Source: Rubinisphaera italica (lineage in GTDB: Bacteria; Planctomycetota; Planctomycetia; Planctomycetales; Planctomycetaceae). Taken from it: DNA of 64,000 bases. The stretch lies in assembly GCF_007859715.1 (NCBI RefSeq), contig NZ_SJPG01000001.1, positions 5,808,527-5,872,526 of the forward strand, read 5' to 3'. The position numbers were made by a program, and so were the translations under genes. This document shows positions 8,692-16,843 of this stretch, in pieces (within the stretch, counting starts at the first letter, position 1; each line of letters opens with the position of its first letter). The notes under the pieces are model-generated. The model ran no database searches, had not been told where the DNA came from, and worked only from the letters and a program-made list of their open reading frames with translations.

Positions 8692-9450
8692 TTAGGGCTT
8701 CTTACGTCTCGATTCGATTCCCTCAATTTTCTTACGTTCATTTTCCAGAACATCTTCAGGAATTTCTGCAGGCTTAAAATCGCCAGCTTTGATGGTTTCC
8801 TCTTCAGGGATTTCGCGAAGCTTGATATTTCGATACCAGACCGGATCGCCATGATCCTGCAAAGAGAGTTTGGCTCCGCGAGCGGTCAGGTCGCCGCCGC
8901 GACGTTTGAGCAAATCGACATTGAACTTCCATTTGGGGTCGGTGTAATCAAAGTCGATCACCTTTTCTCCATTCAACCAATGTTGAATGACAGTTCCTTT
9001 GCAGACAATTCGAGCCTCGTTCCATTCTCCAACAGGTTTCGTATTGTCTTTGGAGGGAGCCATGCAGAAGTAGACAGACGCGGCACTCGTGCGAGGATTC
9101 TTTCCGTCAGCATGAACACTGTTATCGAGAATCTGATATTCATACTGTGTCGGACGATAATAAACTCCCGAGTTACTTCCGACGCCCACCTTCCACTCAA
9201 ATTTTATCTCGAAGTCATCCGGAACCGGCTGTTTTTCATAGACCAGGCTCCCCCCTTTTCCTTCACGGGCAATTGCTCCCTCCTCCACTTTCCAGTTCCC
9301 GGAATGATGCCAGCCTGTCAAATCTTCTCCATTAAAGAGCAGTACAAACCCCTTTTTCTCTTCCTGATCGGAAAGCGAATTGGAATCACCAGCCAGAGCC
9401 GGGCTTATGAAAAGGGACATCAAAGCAAGAATAAATAATTGCTGCATCAA
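8692..9450 (-). CDS. Secreted DUF1080 family protein (3-keto-disaccharide hydrolase-like)
   Basis: A 252-residue secreted protein. Residues 1-20 are a signal peptide ending in SPALA. The remainder is one DUF1080 (3-keto-disaccharide hydrolase, concanavalin-like) domain. Landmarks are FVLLFNGEDLTGWHHSGNWK near the start, the FEIKFEWKVG strand, SGVYYRP, YEYQILDNSVH, then GEWNEARIVCKG, VIQHWLNGEKVIDFDYTD and ISLQDHG-type ILDHG (here LSLQDHGDPVWYRNIKLREI). Planctomycetes carry many paralogues. Some have glycan-related activity, but the substrate here is unknown. It is a single gene converging on the pilin-like gene. Confidence 0.92.
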   Translation of the reverse strand: MMQQLFILALMSLFISPALAGDSNSLSDQEEKKGFVLLFNGEDLTGWHHSGNWKVEEGAIAREGKGGSLVYEKQPVPDDFEIKFEWKVGVGSNSGVYYRPTQYEYQILDNSVHADGKNPRTSAASVYFCMAPSKDNTKPVGEWNEARIVCKGTVIQHWLNGEKVIDFDYTDPKWKFNVDLLKRRGGDLTARGAKLSLQDHGDPVWYRNIKLREIPEEETIKAGDFKPAEIPEDVLENERKKIEGIESRRKKP

Positions 9451-9685
9451 TCTGAATCCTGAAATCTAGAGAGTAAGGAGTCGCCAGTCACATCAGCATG
9501 TAATTGTGCGTGATTGGCGAGATTCTTACCAGTCGGAAGCAGAAACCGATACTTGATTTTCACAATTCAAAGGTGGTCTTGTTTTCAACACATAAGAATT
9601 AGATATCATGGCTCGGTACGTTAAAGCGATTGTGCCACATTAAATAGTAAGCTCAGAAGCCTGGGAATCAGAGAAACGATTGATT

Positions 9686-10612
9686 ATGCAAGACCGAACA
9701 AGACATCGTCCAGTTCTCTTACGGGAGACGATCTCGGAAATGCAACTGGCACCCGGTCAGGTCATTGTCGATGGAACGGTCGGAGCAGCCGGACACAGTC
9801 GGAAAATTCTGGAGAAAATCCAACCCGGCGGAAAATTACTCGGCCTGGATCGAGATCGTCAGATGCTCGTTCGAGCCGCCAAAACACTATCCGGGGAAAG
9901 TCATGAACCAGCCGAACGAATTGAGGTCGCCAGTGATGCGATTCTCATTCACTCCTCTTACGCAGAGTTAGAGGACGCATTGAAAGCTGAGGGAATTGAA
10001 AAGGTCGATGCGATTCTTGTGGATCTGGGTCTTTCTTCCGATCAACTCGAATCGGCTGAGCGGGGATTCGGGTTCAAAACCAAAGGCGATCTGGACATGC
10101 GGTTCGATGAATCGCAGGGGAAACCGATTTCCGAGTGGTTGCATCAAGCGACAATTGCAGAAATTACAATGACGTTGACTGAATTCGGGGAAGAGCCACT
10201 CGCTCAGAAACTGGCAGAAAAAATCGCTTTTGTCCGCAAATCGACCCTCATACAATCCGCTCCACAACTTGGAGAACTTGTTGAAGAGGTTTACCGAGAA
10301 AATGGACGGAAGGTCGGAAGTTCGCATCCAGCCACCCGCACATTTCAGGCATTACGCATTCAAGCCAATGCGGAACTCGAACACTTGCAACGTTTTCTGA
10401 CAACAGTCGCCCCCGCATGCCTGAAACCAGGCGGGCGTCTGGCGGTCATCAGTTTTCATTCGCTCGAAGACCGAATGGTGAAAAATGCGTTGCTCGATCG
10501 AGAGATCTGGCAGGAAAGTTCACGCAAACCGACCGCTGCCAGTCCGCTCGAATGCAAGATGAACCCTCGCGCCCGCTCGGCTAAACTGAGAATCGGTATT
10601 CGCGCCGAATAG
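9686..10612 (+). CDS. rsmH: 16S rRNA (cytosine(1402)-N(4))-methyltransferase
   Basis: RsmH (MraW) methylates C1402 in the decoding centre of 16S rRNA. The ATG at 9686 gives 308 residues, and a TTG two codons earlier at 9680 is an alternative. Visible motifs are HRPVLLRETI at the start, the SAM-binding DGTVGAAGHS, LDRDRQMLVRA, VDAILVDLGLSSDQL, the RGFGF/DLDMRFD segment and the C-terminal VISFHSLEDRMVKNAL. The gene normally heads the dcw division and cell-wall cluster, and here too it is followed by a LysM protein, an FtsL-like ORF and ftsI. MraZ is not present upstream. Confidence 0.97.
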   Translation: MQDRTRHRPVLLRETISEMQLAPGQVIVDGTVGAAGHSRKILEKIQPGGKLLGLDRDRQMLVRAAKTLSGESHEPAERIEVASDAILIHSSYAELEDALKAEGIEKVDAILVDLGLSSDQLESAERGFGFKTKGDLDMRFDESQGKPISEWLHQATIAEITMTLTEFGEEPLAQKLAEKIAFVRKSTLIQSAPQLGELVEEVYRENGRKVGSSHPATRTFQALRIQANAELEHLQRFLTTVAPACLKPGGRLAVISFHSLEDRMVKNALLDREIWQESSRKPTAASPLECKMNPRARSAKLRIGIRAE

Positions 10613-10788
10613 AATTTCTGTCATATTCCGCGAAAATTCGAAATTCGACTCAAGTTTTCCTCTGTCGATTTCCCCTGAGTATTCCTTTCTCACAATCAGA
10701 CAAGTGTTTTTGCCTGTCTGATTCATCACAGTTCAATTCTCAAAGCGATCCTTAATCGTATAACGCTGACTCAGCGTGGAGTGTTCCT

Positions 10789-12540
10789 ATGCCCAAGGAA
10801 ACGAAATTCACCTTGTATCTACTCCTGTTTTTAGGAGTGGCATTTGGTTTTGTTGTCTGGCAGAAAGTTTCTCATCAGACAGACATTCTTGCAGCCATGA
10901 AGAAGAAAGCTGGCCAATTTCAGGACCAGTTTTCCGGCAATCACGAAGGACATGATCATCATGGCCACGACCATGAGCATGCTCCTGTACCCGGTTCAGG
11001 GGGAAATCCCTTCGATGCCAAGCCGATTCAAACGGCTCAGAATCCGCCGCACCAGAATCATAATGAGCCTCGAAAATTGCCGGGCAACTCTCAGTTCGAG
11101 CCCAGTCCCTTTGATGAACACAATCATTCCAGCAAGCCGAATCCTCATCAGTTCCAGCCAACTCAACGGGAAAATCCATTTCCGAATGAGTCCACTCAAG
11201 TAGTGGCACGCAAGCCACCGTCCGATTTGTTCGAATCTCCCAAACAGGGGCCCCCTAAAAAGAACCCGTTCCCTGAGGAAGATTTGACGCCTAGACGAAA
11301 TCCGTTTCCACAAGGTGGCGGCACCACAGTCCAGACATTCCCTGCTTCTCAGACAAAAATTGTTGAGCAACCGAGTTCCAATGGGAAGAATCCATTTGAT
11401 GAAGCCGATACTCCTAAAAATTTGTTTCCGGGAGCAACTGGCCAAACCGAGCCTAAACCAACTGCTCCTTCTGGAAACAATCCGTTCGACAACAGTTTTC
11501 CGATGCCGAAGGCTCCTCCGAGTCATGTCGTACAACAGCCAAATACCAAAAGTCCATTTGATGAAGCCAATGCGTCGACACCCAATCAACCCAAACCACC
11601 CGCTCAGTTCAATCCGTTTGAAGAGAGCAATGCTGTGCCGACTCATCAGGTGAATCATCCTCCTGCAAATCCAAATCCCAAGGATCCGTTTTCTGCTCAT
11701 AACGTCAACACACAGCAACCCAAAGGGGGATTTCCAACTGCCAACACCGGATTTCCACAGGCTCAGCACGATCCTCATTTCAAACCAACCGGACACAATT
11801 CCAATCCGTTTGATGAAAATAAAGTCGCGCAAATTCCGGATGGAAATTCTACGGTTGTCCCTGCTCCCAAGTTTCACGCTCCCGGGCCAGCCGAGCAGCC
11901 TAAGTCGGGTGGCAGCTTCAATCCGTTCGATGATAATCCGCTGCCCACAAAACCAGACAGGCCGACTCAACCGCAAGTTCCAGAAAAACCGAAAAATCCG
12001 TTTCCTCCGAAGTACGATCCCTCAGACAATCACAACCACCATCACCATCACCCACCCAGCGATAAGCCGACTCCAGTTTACAAGGTGCAGATGGACGAAA
12101 CCTACTGGTCGATCTCTGAAAAACTGTACGGTTCCATCCGATATTTCAATGCCCTGGCTGAATATAATCGTCATCGCGTTCCCAACCCGAAGCATCTGCG
12201 AACCGGCATGATCATTCTGGTTCCCGAAGCTGAGGACCTTGAACGCATGTACGCAAAACTGATTCCGGGAGCCACAAAGAAGGATGATCCTTACTGCGAA
12301 ATCAAGTCGGGACTGTTCTTCACCAATGCGGGGGCTCCCATGTACCGGATTGGCGATGACGATACCCTCAGCGATATTGCCCAGAAGCATCTGGGGCGTT
12401 CGACACGTTGGGTGGAAATCTATAATTTAAATCGTGAACAGCTTAAAGCCGCTGATCGCCTCAAAGTCGGCTCGATTATCCGTCTTCCACGCGATGCCAG
12501 CCAGGTTACAGTCTCCGCTCAGCCCGGATATTCACGATAA
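10789..12540 (+). CDS. Membrane-anchored double-LysM protein with NPF repeats, in the dcw cluster
   Basis: A 583-residue protein with no close named relative that I recognise. A transmembrane anchor lies at about 8-24 (LYLLLFLGVAFGFVVW), followed by a His-rich segment (HEGHDHHGHDHEH, about 51-63). Then come about 330 residues of low-complexity Pro/Asn-rich linker in which NPFDE, NPFP or SPFDE recur roughly twenty times, and a second His run (NHNHHHHH). Two LysM modules close the protein: VYKVQMDETYWSISEKLYGS through TGMIILVPE, and YRIGDDDTLSDIAQKHLGR through VGSIIRLP. LysM binds N-acetylglucosamine polymers, so peptidoglycan binding from an inner-membrane anchor is likely. Its site between rsmH and ftsL/ftsI suggests a role in cell wall growth or division. 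Confidence 0.85.
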   Translation: MPKETKFTLYLLLFLGVAFGFVVWQKVSHQTDILAAMKKKAGQFQDQFSGNHEGHDHHGHDHEHAPVPGSGGNPFDAKPIQTAQNPPHQNHNEPRKLPGNSQFEPSPFDEHNHSSKPNPHQFQPTQRENPFPNESTQVVARKPPSDLFESPKQGPPKKNPFPEEDLTPRRNPFPQGGGTTVQTFPASQTKIVEQPSSNGKNPFDEADTPKNLFPGATGQTEPKPTAPSGNNPFDNSFPMPKAPPSHVVQQPNTKSPFDEANASTPNQPKPPAQFNPFEESNAVPTHQVNHPPANPNPKDPFSAHNVNTQQPKGGFPTANTGFPQAQHDPHFKPTGHNSNPFDENKVAQIPDGNSTVVPAPKFHAPGPAEQPKSGGSFNPFDDNPLPTKPDRPTQPQVPEKPKNPFPPKYDPSDNHNHHHHHPPSDKPTPVYKVQMDETYWSISEKLYGSIRYFNALAEYNRHRVPNPKHLRTGMIILVPEAEDLERMYAKLIPGATKKDDPYCEIKSGLFFTNAGAPMYRIGDDDTLSDIAQKHLGRSTRWVEIYNLNREQLKAADRLKVGSIIRLPRDASQVTVSAQPGYSR

Positions 12541-12639
12541 TGGAAAGGTCCAGGGTCGTGAGTCCAGGGTCTAGATAATTCATTCCCTAACTCTTCTACC
12601 CTTGTCCCTCGACTCTAGACCAATAGCCCTAGACCCAAA
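12541..12639. repeat. Inverted GGGTCTAG/CTAGACCC short repeats
   Basis: In the gap between the LysM gene and the FtsL-like ORF, AGTCCAGGGTCTAG is followed about 40-60 bp later by GACTCTAGACC and CCCTAGACCC. These look like imperfect inverted copies of one short motif, a non-coding filler palindrome rather than a recognised regulatory site. Confidence 0.4.
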
Positions 12640-12831
12640 ATGATCTCCAGATTCCTATTCCTGACAGCTCTCATCATTGCGGTGATGTTGTGCGCGGTGG
12701 AATTCGAGCGGGAATATCGGGAATTGCAGACGATTCGTACGCGCCAGGTGTTTCAGAAACAGATTCTGCTCGAACAGCAATCTCAACTTCGACTCGAACT
12801 CCAGCAAATCACTCAGCCTGATGAACAATGA
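12640..12831 (+). CDS. FtsL-like small bitopic protein
   Basis: A 63-residue ORF. The N terminus is one membrane helix (FLFLTALIIAVMLCAVEF, about 5-22), and the rest is a predicted heptad-type coiled coil rich in Glu, Gln, Arg and Leu (YRELQTIRTRQVFQKQIL, then LEQQSQLRLELQQI). Topology, size and position directly before ftsI and after rsmH match FtsL, the divisome protein that pairs with FtsB and FtsI. FtsL sequences diverge strongly, so the call rests on synteny and architecture. The ribosome-binding site before the ATG is poor. The stop codon TGA sits inside a 16-bp motif that is repeated at the ftsI start. Confidence 0.65.
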   Translation: MISRFLFLTALIIAVMLCAVEFEREYRELQTIRTRQVFQKQILLEQQSQLRLELQQITQPDEQ

Positions 12832-13019
12832 CCGATGAACCAGCGGGTGGCGGGGGCGCTCTCAAAGAGAAGCCCCCGAATCGTTGAACTTCCGGGGACT
12901 TCCGCCAACGCGGAGCGCCCCAGCCACCCCTGTTGATCCGAGTTCCAGATTATTAGCAATGAAGCAAATAATCCGGTTTCCATTTGGAATAGAGTTTAGA
13001 ATCCAATGACCGATGAACC
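12826..13019. repeat. 16-bp direct repeat flanking a 162-bp palindrome-containing insertion
   Basis: CAATGACCGATGAACC occurs at 12826-12841 and again at 13004-13019. The first copy contains the end of the FtsL-like ORF and an ATG that would begin MTDEP. The second copy is the actual ftsI start, also MTDEP. Between them lie a GC-rich palindromic element (12845-12930) and about 73 bp of A+T-richer sequence. The arrangement looks like a target-site duplication from insertion at a junction where ftsL and ftsI once overlapped by ATGA. Confidence 0.8.
12845..12930. repeat. Family C palindromic element (GGTGGCGGGGGCGCT), copy 1
   Basis: The outer arms GGGTGGCGGGGGCGCT and AGCGCCCCAGCCACCCC pair, and an inner pair AAGCCCCCGAA and TTCCGGGGACTT also pairs, so the element folds as one long hairpin of about 86 nt. 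A near-identical element lies at 35596-35677. Confidence 0.75.
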
Positions 13020-14739
13020 GGATCCTTCGATTTCGCTGCGAACCAGCCGTCTGAAAATCCTTTCGGCTGGTGTGGTGCTTCTCTGGGGGCTGATTGTCGT
13101 TCATCTGATTGGCCTGCACTGGACCCAGTCTCAGCGTATGAAATCGCGAGTCGATCAGCAGCAGACTCTCGTCGAAACCATTCGAGCTCGTCCCGGCGAT
13201 ATTCTTGATCGTAACGGCCAACTATTGGCGACCAGCATCGATACCGAAAGTCTGTATGCTGTCCCGCGCCGGATTGATAATTTCAAGACGTTTGCGGAGA
13301 CGATCGCTCCCCTCATCAATCGCGATGCTGATGAACTCCGACTGCAACTTGAATCGCAGAAAGAAAAAGGCTTCTTCTGGCTGGAACGGAGAATCGATCC
13401 CAAAGTTGCCGATGATATTCGAGCCTTGGATCTTCCCAAAGAAACGTACGGATTCGACCGCGAATTTCGACGCTATTATCCCAATCAGGCACTAGCCAGT
13501 CACATTCTTGGCATGCGCGATATCGATGGCGAAGGTCGCGGCGGGATGGAGCAGAAATATGATGAACTGCTCCGTGGTAAAGATGGCAAACGAACTCTCG
13601 TTCGCGATGCCCGGAACCGGGCGATTCATCTCTACGAACATGAAAACGAACGTGTCGAGCACGGACAAACGATACACCTCACTCTCGATATCCAGATTCA
13701 AAGGCTCGTCGAAAAACAATTGGACGAGATCATGACCGAATGGCAGCCCATCGGCTGCACAGCCGTCATTTGCGAGCCGAAGTCAGGAGACATCCTGGCC
13801 ATCGCGTCGCGACCAACCTACAACCCGGCTGATCCCACAACCTTCTCCGATGAAGCCTGGCTCAATCGGGCAGTCAACTGGAGTTACGAGCCGGGCTCGA
13901 CAATGAAACCACTCATCGTTGCCTGGGCTTTGCAGCAGGATCTCGTTTCCGTCAATTCCCGCTTTCACGGGCATTGGGGCGAGTATCGCATGGGGCCGCG
14001 AGTTCTGCACGATTCTCATGCTTACGGCGAGATGTCGCTAGCCGAAGTGCTGATCAAATCGAGCAATATCGGCATGGCTCAAATTGGCGAACGTCTTACA
14101 AATTCGGGATTACATCAAGCATTACAACAATTCGGCTTCGGTTACCGCACCGGCCTCGGCTTGCCGGGAGAACTGACCGGGTTTGTCCGTCCGTTAAACC
14201 AGTGGAATCACTATTCAACCGGCTCAATTCCGATGGGGCAGGAACTCACCGTCACTCCACTGCAAATGCTGATGGCTCACGCCGCTCTGGCGAACCGGGG
14301 AGAATTCCAGCAACCCCGACTCGTGATGAAAGCCGGCCATTCGACTGCCACCGAAAAATCGGCTCAACTCTCGATGCCCTTGATCGATCCGGTCCTCGCC
14401 GACTGGGTCATCCGCGATCCGATGCGCCGCGTTCTAACCGAAGGAACCGGCCAGCGTGTCGATGTTGATGGCCTCGACATCTTCGGCAAAACGGGAACCT
14501 CTCAGGTGTACGATCCCGAACTCGGAACGTACTCGCCAACCAAAACCGTCTGCTCATTTGTCTGCGGCATTCCGACACAAAATCCCGAATTGATTGTCCT
14601 GGTTGCAGTCGATCAACCAACTCAGGGAACCAGCCACTACGGCTCCAACGTCGCCGCTCCGGCAGCCGTCAAAATGCTGAAAAAAGCGTATGGCCTGCGG
14701 CATATTGATGTCGCTGAGCAACCCAAAGTGATCCGTTGA
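13006..14739 (+). CDS. ftsI: Penicillin-binding protein 2/3, FtsI-type peptidoglycan transpeptidase
   Basis: A 577-residue class B penicillin-binding protein. Residues 1-16 are cytoplasmic, one membrane anchor spans about 17-37, and the dimerisation domain begins with RARPGDILDRNGQLLA. The transpeptidase domain has all three active-site motifs: S298-T-M-K301 (in EPGSTMKP), S352-S-N354 and K495-T-G-T. It therefore appears catalytically complete and would cross-link septal or bud-site peptidoglycan in the periplasm. Synteny (rsmH, LysM, FtsL-like) supports FtsI over the elongation paralogue MrdA. No PASTA domain is present. murE, mraY and other dcw genes that usually follow are missing here. 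Confidence 0.93.
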   Translation: MTDEPDPSISLRTSRLKILSAGVVLLWGLIVVHLIGLHWTQSQRMKSRVDQQQTLVETIRARPGDILDRNGQLLATSIDTESLYAVPRRIDNFKTFAETIAPLINRDADELRLQLESQKEKGFFWLERRIDPKVADDIRALDLPKETYGFDREFRRYYPNQALASHILGMRDIDGEGRGGMEQKYDELLRGKDGKRTLVRDARNRAIHLYEHENERVEHGQTIHLTLDIQIQRLVEKQLDEIMTEWQPIGCTAVICEPKSGDILAIASRPTYNPADPTTFSDEAWLNRAVNWSYEPGSTMKPLIVAWALQQDLVSVNSRFHGHWGEYRMGPRVLHDSHAYGEMSLAEVLIKSSNIGMAQIGERLTNSGLHQALQQFGFGYRTGLGLPGELTGFVRPLNQWNHYSTGSIPMGQELTVTPLQMLMAHAALANRGEFQQPRLVMKAGHSTATEKSAQLSMPLIDPVLADWVIRDPMRRVLTEGTGQRVDVDGLDIFGKTGTSQVYDPELGTYSPTKTVCSFVCGIPTQNPELIVLVAVDQPTQGTSHYGSNVAAPAAVKMLKKAYGLRHIDVAEQPKVIR

Positions 14740-14799
14740 AGTGACGATTATATGAACCACGGATGGACACCGATGAGCACAGATTTTCATCGACAATCC

Positions 14800-14822
14800 T
14801 AACCCGAAGCGTCAGCGAGGGG
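14800..14822. repeat. Family B short repeat (AACCCGAAGCGTCAGCGAGGGG), single arm
   Basis: TAACCCGAAGCGTCAGCGAG followed by GGG lies in the gap between ftsI and the converging phosphatase gene. The reverse complement of the same unit occurs at 31896-31919. Its core CGAAGCG-NN-AGCGAG is shared with the family A arms, which suggests that the two families are related. Confidence 0.6.
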
Positions 14823-14865
14823 ACGGATTCGATCTCATATAAAGACAATGTCTCACTTCAGACGT

Positions 14866-15288
14866 TCAGATCAACTGATCAAATACTGATCGAACATATT
14901 GATAAAACCCTGGTGAAACATCACTCGGCATGCTTCTGCAAACAGAAGACAACACTTCATCAAATGGCTGCGAATGATGTTTCGCCAACGCGGCAGAAAT
15001 AATGACTGGTGAGCGACTCATTCCCATGCTGCATGTCACCAGAGTCTGGATATCATTTCGGATCAAGCTGATCAGAGATCTTACGGCGATATCCAGATTG
15101 AAAAAATCATTTTCACCGCCATCGAGTAACGGAAGACGGATCACAGTCAAGTCGCGAGGGTAATTGAAGATCGGTTCTTCGTATGCCAACAGAAAAACTG
15201 CTCGAATATCCAGCTTCCGAATTTCCTGCAGATTTCGAGCATCACTTGCATTTCCGATCCACAGTTTTGAGTCTGGTATGGGGATCAT
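14866..15288 (-). CDS. Small dual-specificity/tyrosine phosphatase-like protein
   Basis: A 140-residue protein from the ATG at 15288; a GTG at 15312 would add eight residues. It begins PDSKLWIGNASDARN, the usual opening strand of dual-specificity phosphatases, and has the signature loop VTCSMGMSRSPVIISAAL, which fits C-x5-R (Cys-Ser-Met-Gly-Met-Ser-Arg). The His normally before the catalytic Cys is Thr here. A general-acid Asp may lie in LPLLDGGEND. It is probably a cytoplasmic phosphatase acting on phosphoprotein or small phosphoesters, and could counter Hanks-type kinases, which are abundant in planctomycetes. No operon partner is visible. Confidence 0.82.
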   Translation of the reverse strand: MIPIPDSKLWIGNASDARNLQEIRKLDIRAVFLLAYEEPIFNYPRDLTVIRLPLLDGGENDFFNLDIAVRSLISLIRNDIQTLVTCSMGMSRSPVIISAALAKHHSQPFDEVLSSVCRSMPSDVSPGFYQYVRSVFDQLI

Positions 15289-15561
15289 TTCTACCGCTCT
15301 AAAACAAATCACTCAATAGTCCAACGGATTTTCAATCGTTGTCGTAATGGTTTATGATTTTCCATGAATAAATTTACAATACTCAACAACGACTCTCATT
15401 AGCAAAATTACGACTATTATCGAGCGTTCCCATGCGAGGTCAGAAATCATTAGTATGGGTTTCACTGTATCAATCCTGCCAGATTCTTCCTACAATTCAC
15501 TTCAATTTCGTTGTTAACGAGAGTGAAAATACCCTAATTATTTGACTGATACTGAGTCTGT

Positions 15562-16434
15562 ATGTCTGCCCATAAACCTGCCTCAAATCCTGAAACCATT
15601 GATCTGAAGACACCCTGGCTGGCTGCGTTACTTTCGTGGCTGATTCCCGGGGCTGGTCAGTTGTATCAGCGGCGATATGTGAAAGCCTTTATTTTCAGCT
15701 TTTGCATTCTCGGCTCCTTCTTTTATGGCGTCGCTCTGGGTGAAGGGCGTCCCGTCTATTCCGCGTATTACGAGCAGCGGGAAGATCAGATTTTCCGCAA
15801 ACGGAATTACGGATATCTTTCCCAGGTTCTGCTCGGGATTTCGACAATGCCCGCTCTGATTCAATCCAAGCGGTTCGAAGCTTCTCAGAGTGATACCAGC
15901 CTCGAAGGACCATTGAATTCGGCTTTTGTCGGAACAATCACCGGAGAACCAGGTCAGAGTGCAACCGTCTCTGGCACGATTCAACTCCAAAAAGAGCCCG
16001 GCATGCTGGGCCCCGAAATTCGAGGAACCTTGTCAGGAACAAACGAGGCAACCGGGGATGTCTTCGCTGTCGATCTCACTGAATTTGAGCCGGGACAGGA
16101 TCGACTCACACTGGGACCTAAGATCTCAGCCAATCCGCAACGAAAAGTTTTTATGCGGGTCGAGAACGTCACTGCCGGTAATATCGCACCGGGGTCCCGT
16201 CTGCTCGGTTATGCAGAGCGGCCGTTCCTGGACTGGTATCAGGTTCCCCTGCAGGATGAAGAACTCCGCGATTTAAATGCCCGTCTCGGCAAACGCTGGG
16301 AGCTGGCGATGGTCTTTACCTGGATCGCAGGCTTACTAAATATCCTGTGCATCTGGGATGCCTTCGAAGGCCCCGCTTACGGATTCCGCCCACGCGTAGT
16401 TCAGGAAGATGAGCCGAAACCAGCCTCAACTTAA
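15562..16434 (+). CDS. DUF6677-like membrane protein
   Basis: A 290-residue protein of a planctomycete-type family (DUF6677, recalled). The N terminus TPWLAALLSWLIPGAGQLYQRRYVKAFIFSF is a TM2-like hairpin: two membrane helices around a GAGQLYQRR turn. A soluble middle region (about 100-225) contains a beta-rich segment (SATVSGTIQLQKEPG, EIRGTLSGTN). A last membrane helix follows near 250-268 (WELAMVFTWIAGLLNILCIW). The function is unknown. It is followed within about 60 bp by a small two-helix protein on the same strand, which suggests a shared transcript. Confidence 0.75.
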   Translation: MSAHKPASNPETIDLKTPWLAALLSWLIPGAGQLYQRRYVKAFIFSFCILGSFFYGVALGEGRPVYSAYYEQREDQIFRKRNYGYLSQVLLGISTMPALIQSKRFEASQSDTSLEGPLNSAFVGTITGEPGQSATVSGTIQLQKEPGMLGPEIRGTLSGTNEATGDVFAVDLTEFEPGQDRLTLGPKISANPQRKVFMRVENVTAGNIAPGSRLLGYAERPFLDWYQVPLQDEELRDLNARLGKRWELAMVFTWIAGLLNILCIWDAFEGPAYGFRPRVVQEDEPKPAST

Positions 16435-16491
16435 GTGGACCTCTTTTGAGATGATGCAAAACAATCGCGATTCGTCGAAAGCAACACCGGC

Positions 16492-16674
16492 ATGAGTATT
16501 CCCGTTTTATTCTATATCTTCCCGATGACAGCCGTCATATCATTGGTTTACAGTGCCAGTCGTTTCGAAGATACGTCCGCAATTCTCCGCAAAGCGGTCC
16601 GCCTGTTTGTGCAGATTACAGTCTTCCTGCTCGGTGTACTGTTACTGCTTTATATGCTGACAGTTAATTTGTAA
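16492..16674 (+). CDS. Small two-helix membrane protein
   Basis: A 60-residue protein made almost only of two hydrophobic helices, IPVLFYIFPMTAVISLVYSA and VRLFVQITVFLLGVLLLLYM. They are joined by a polar loop with RFEDTSAILRKA, a likely cytoplasmic stretch. It lies 57 bp behind the DUF6677-like gene on the same strand. The composition is not what a random frame would give, so it is probably real. No function can be assigned. Confidence 0.6.
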   Translation: MSIPVLFYIFPMTAVISLVYSASRFEDTSAILRKAVRLFVQITVFLLGVLLLLYMLTVNL

Positions 16675-16684
16675 TTGCAAACGG

Positions 16685-16710
16685 TGTAGGTCAGGCACTG
16701 CCTGAACTAC
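16685..16710. repeat. GTAGGTCAGGCA-type short palindrome, copy 1
   Basis: GTAGGTCAGGCACTGCCTGA followed by ACTAC is an imperfect palindrome. Related units occur at 54880-54900 and 58128-58148. They are intergenic and are not associated with a particular gene orientation. Confidence 0.55.
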
Positions 16711-16843
16711 GGCTTTATCATTGCGTGCAGAGTTTAAGATAACGCCTGTCGACTCGACGATTGATTCCCGATTCGTTACGTTGTTTAGATCGGAACCTGC
16801 TGATTTATTAGCATCAACTAAGATCTCAATACGAGCGTGAAAT

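Noticed and set aside
10996..11976. A 326-codon minus-strand frame
   Set aside because: It lies wholly inside the LysM gene, whose biased Pro/Asn codons leave the opposite strand open; composition (Arg/Ile/Trp-rich) is not protein-like.
14763..15002. A 79-codon plus-strand frame containing ILTRSVSEG
   Set aside because: It is the translation of a family B repeat arm and lies opposite the phosphatase gene.
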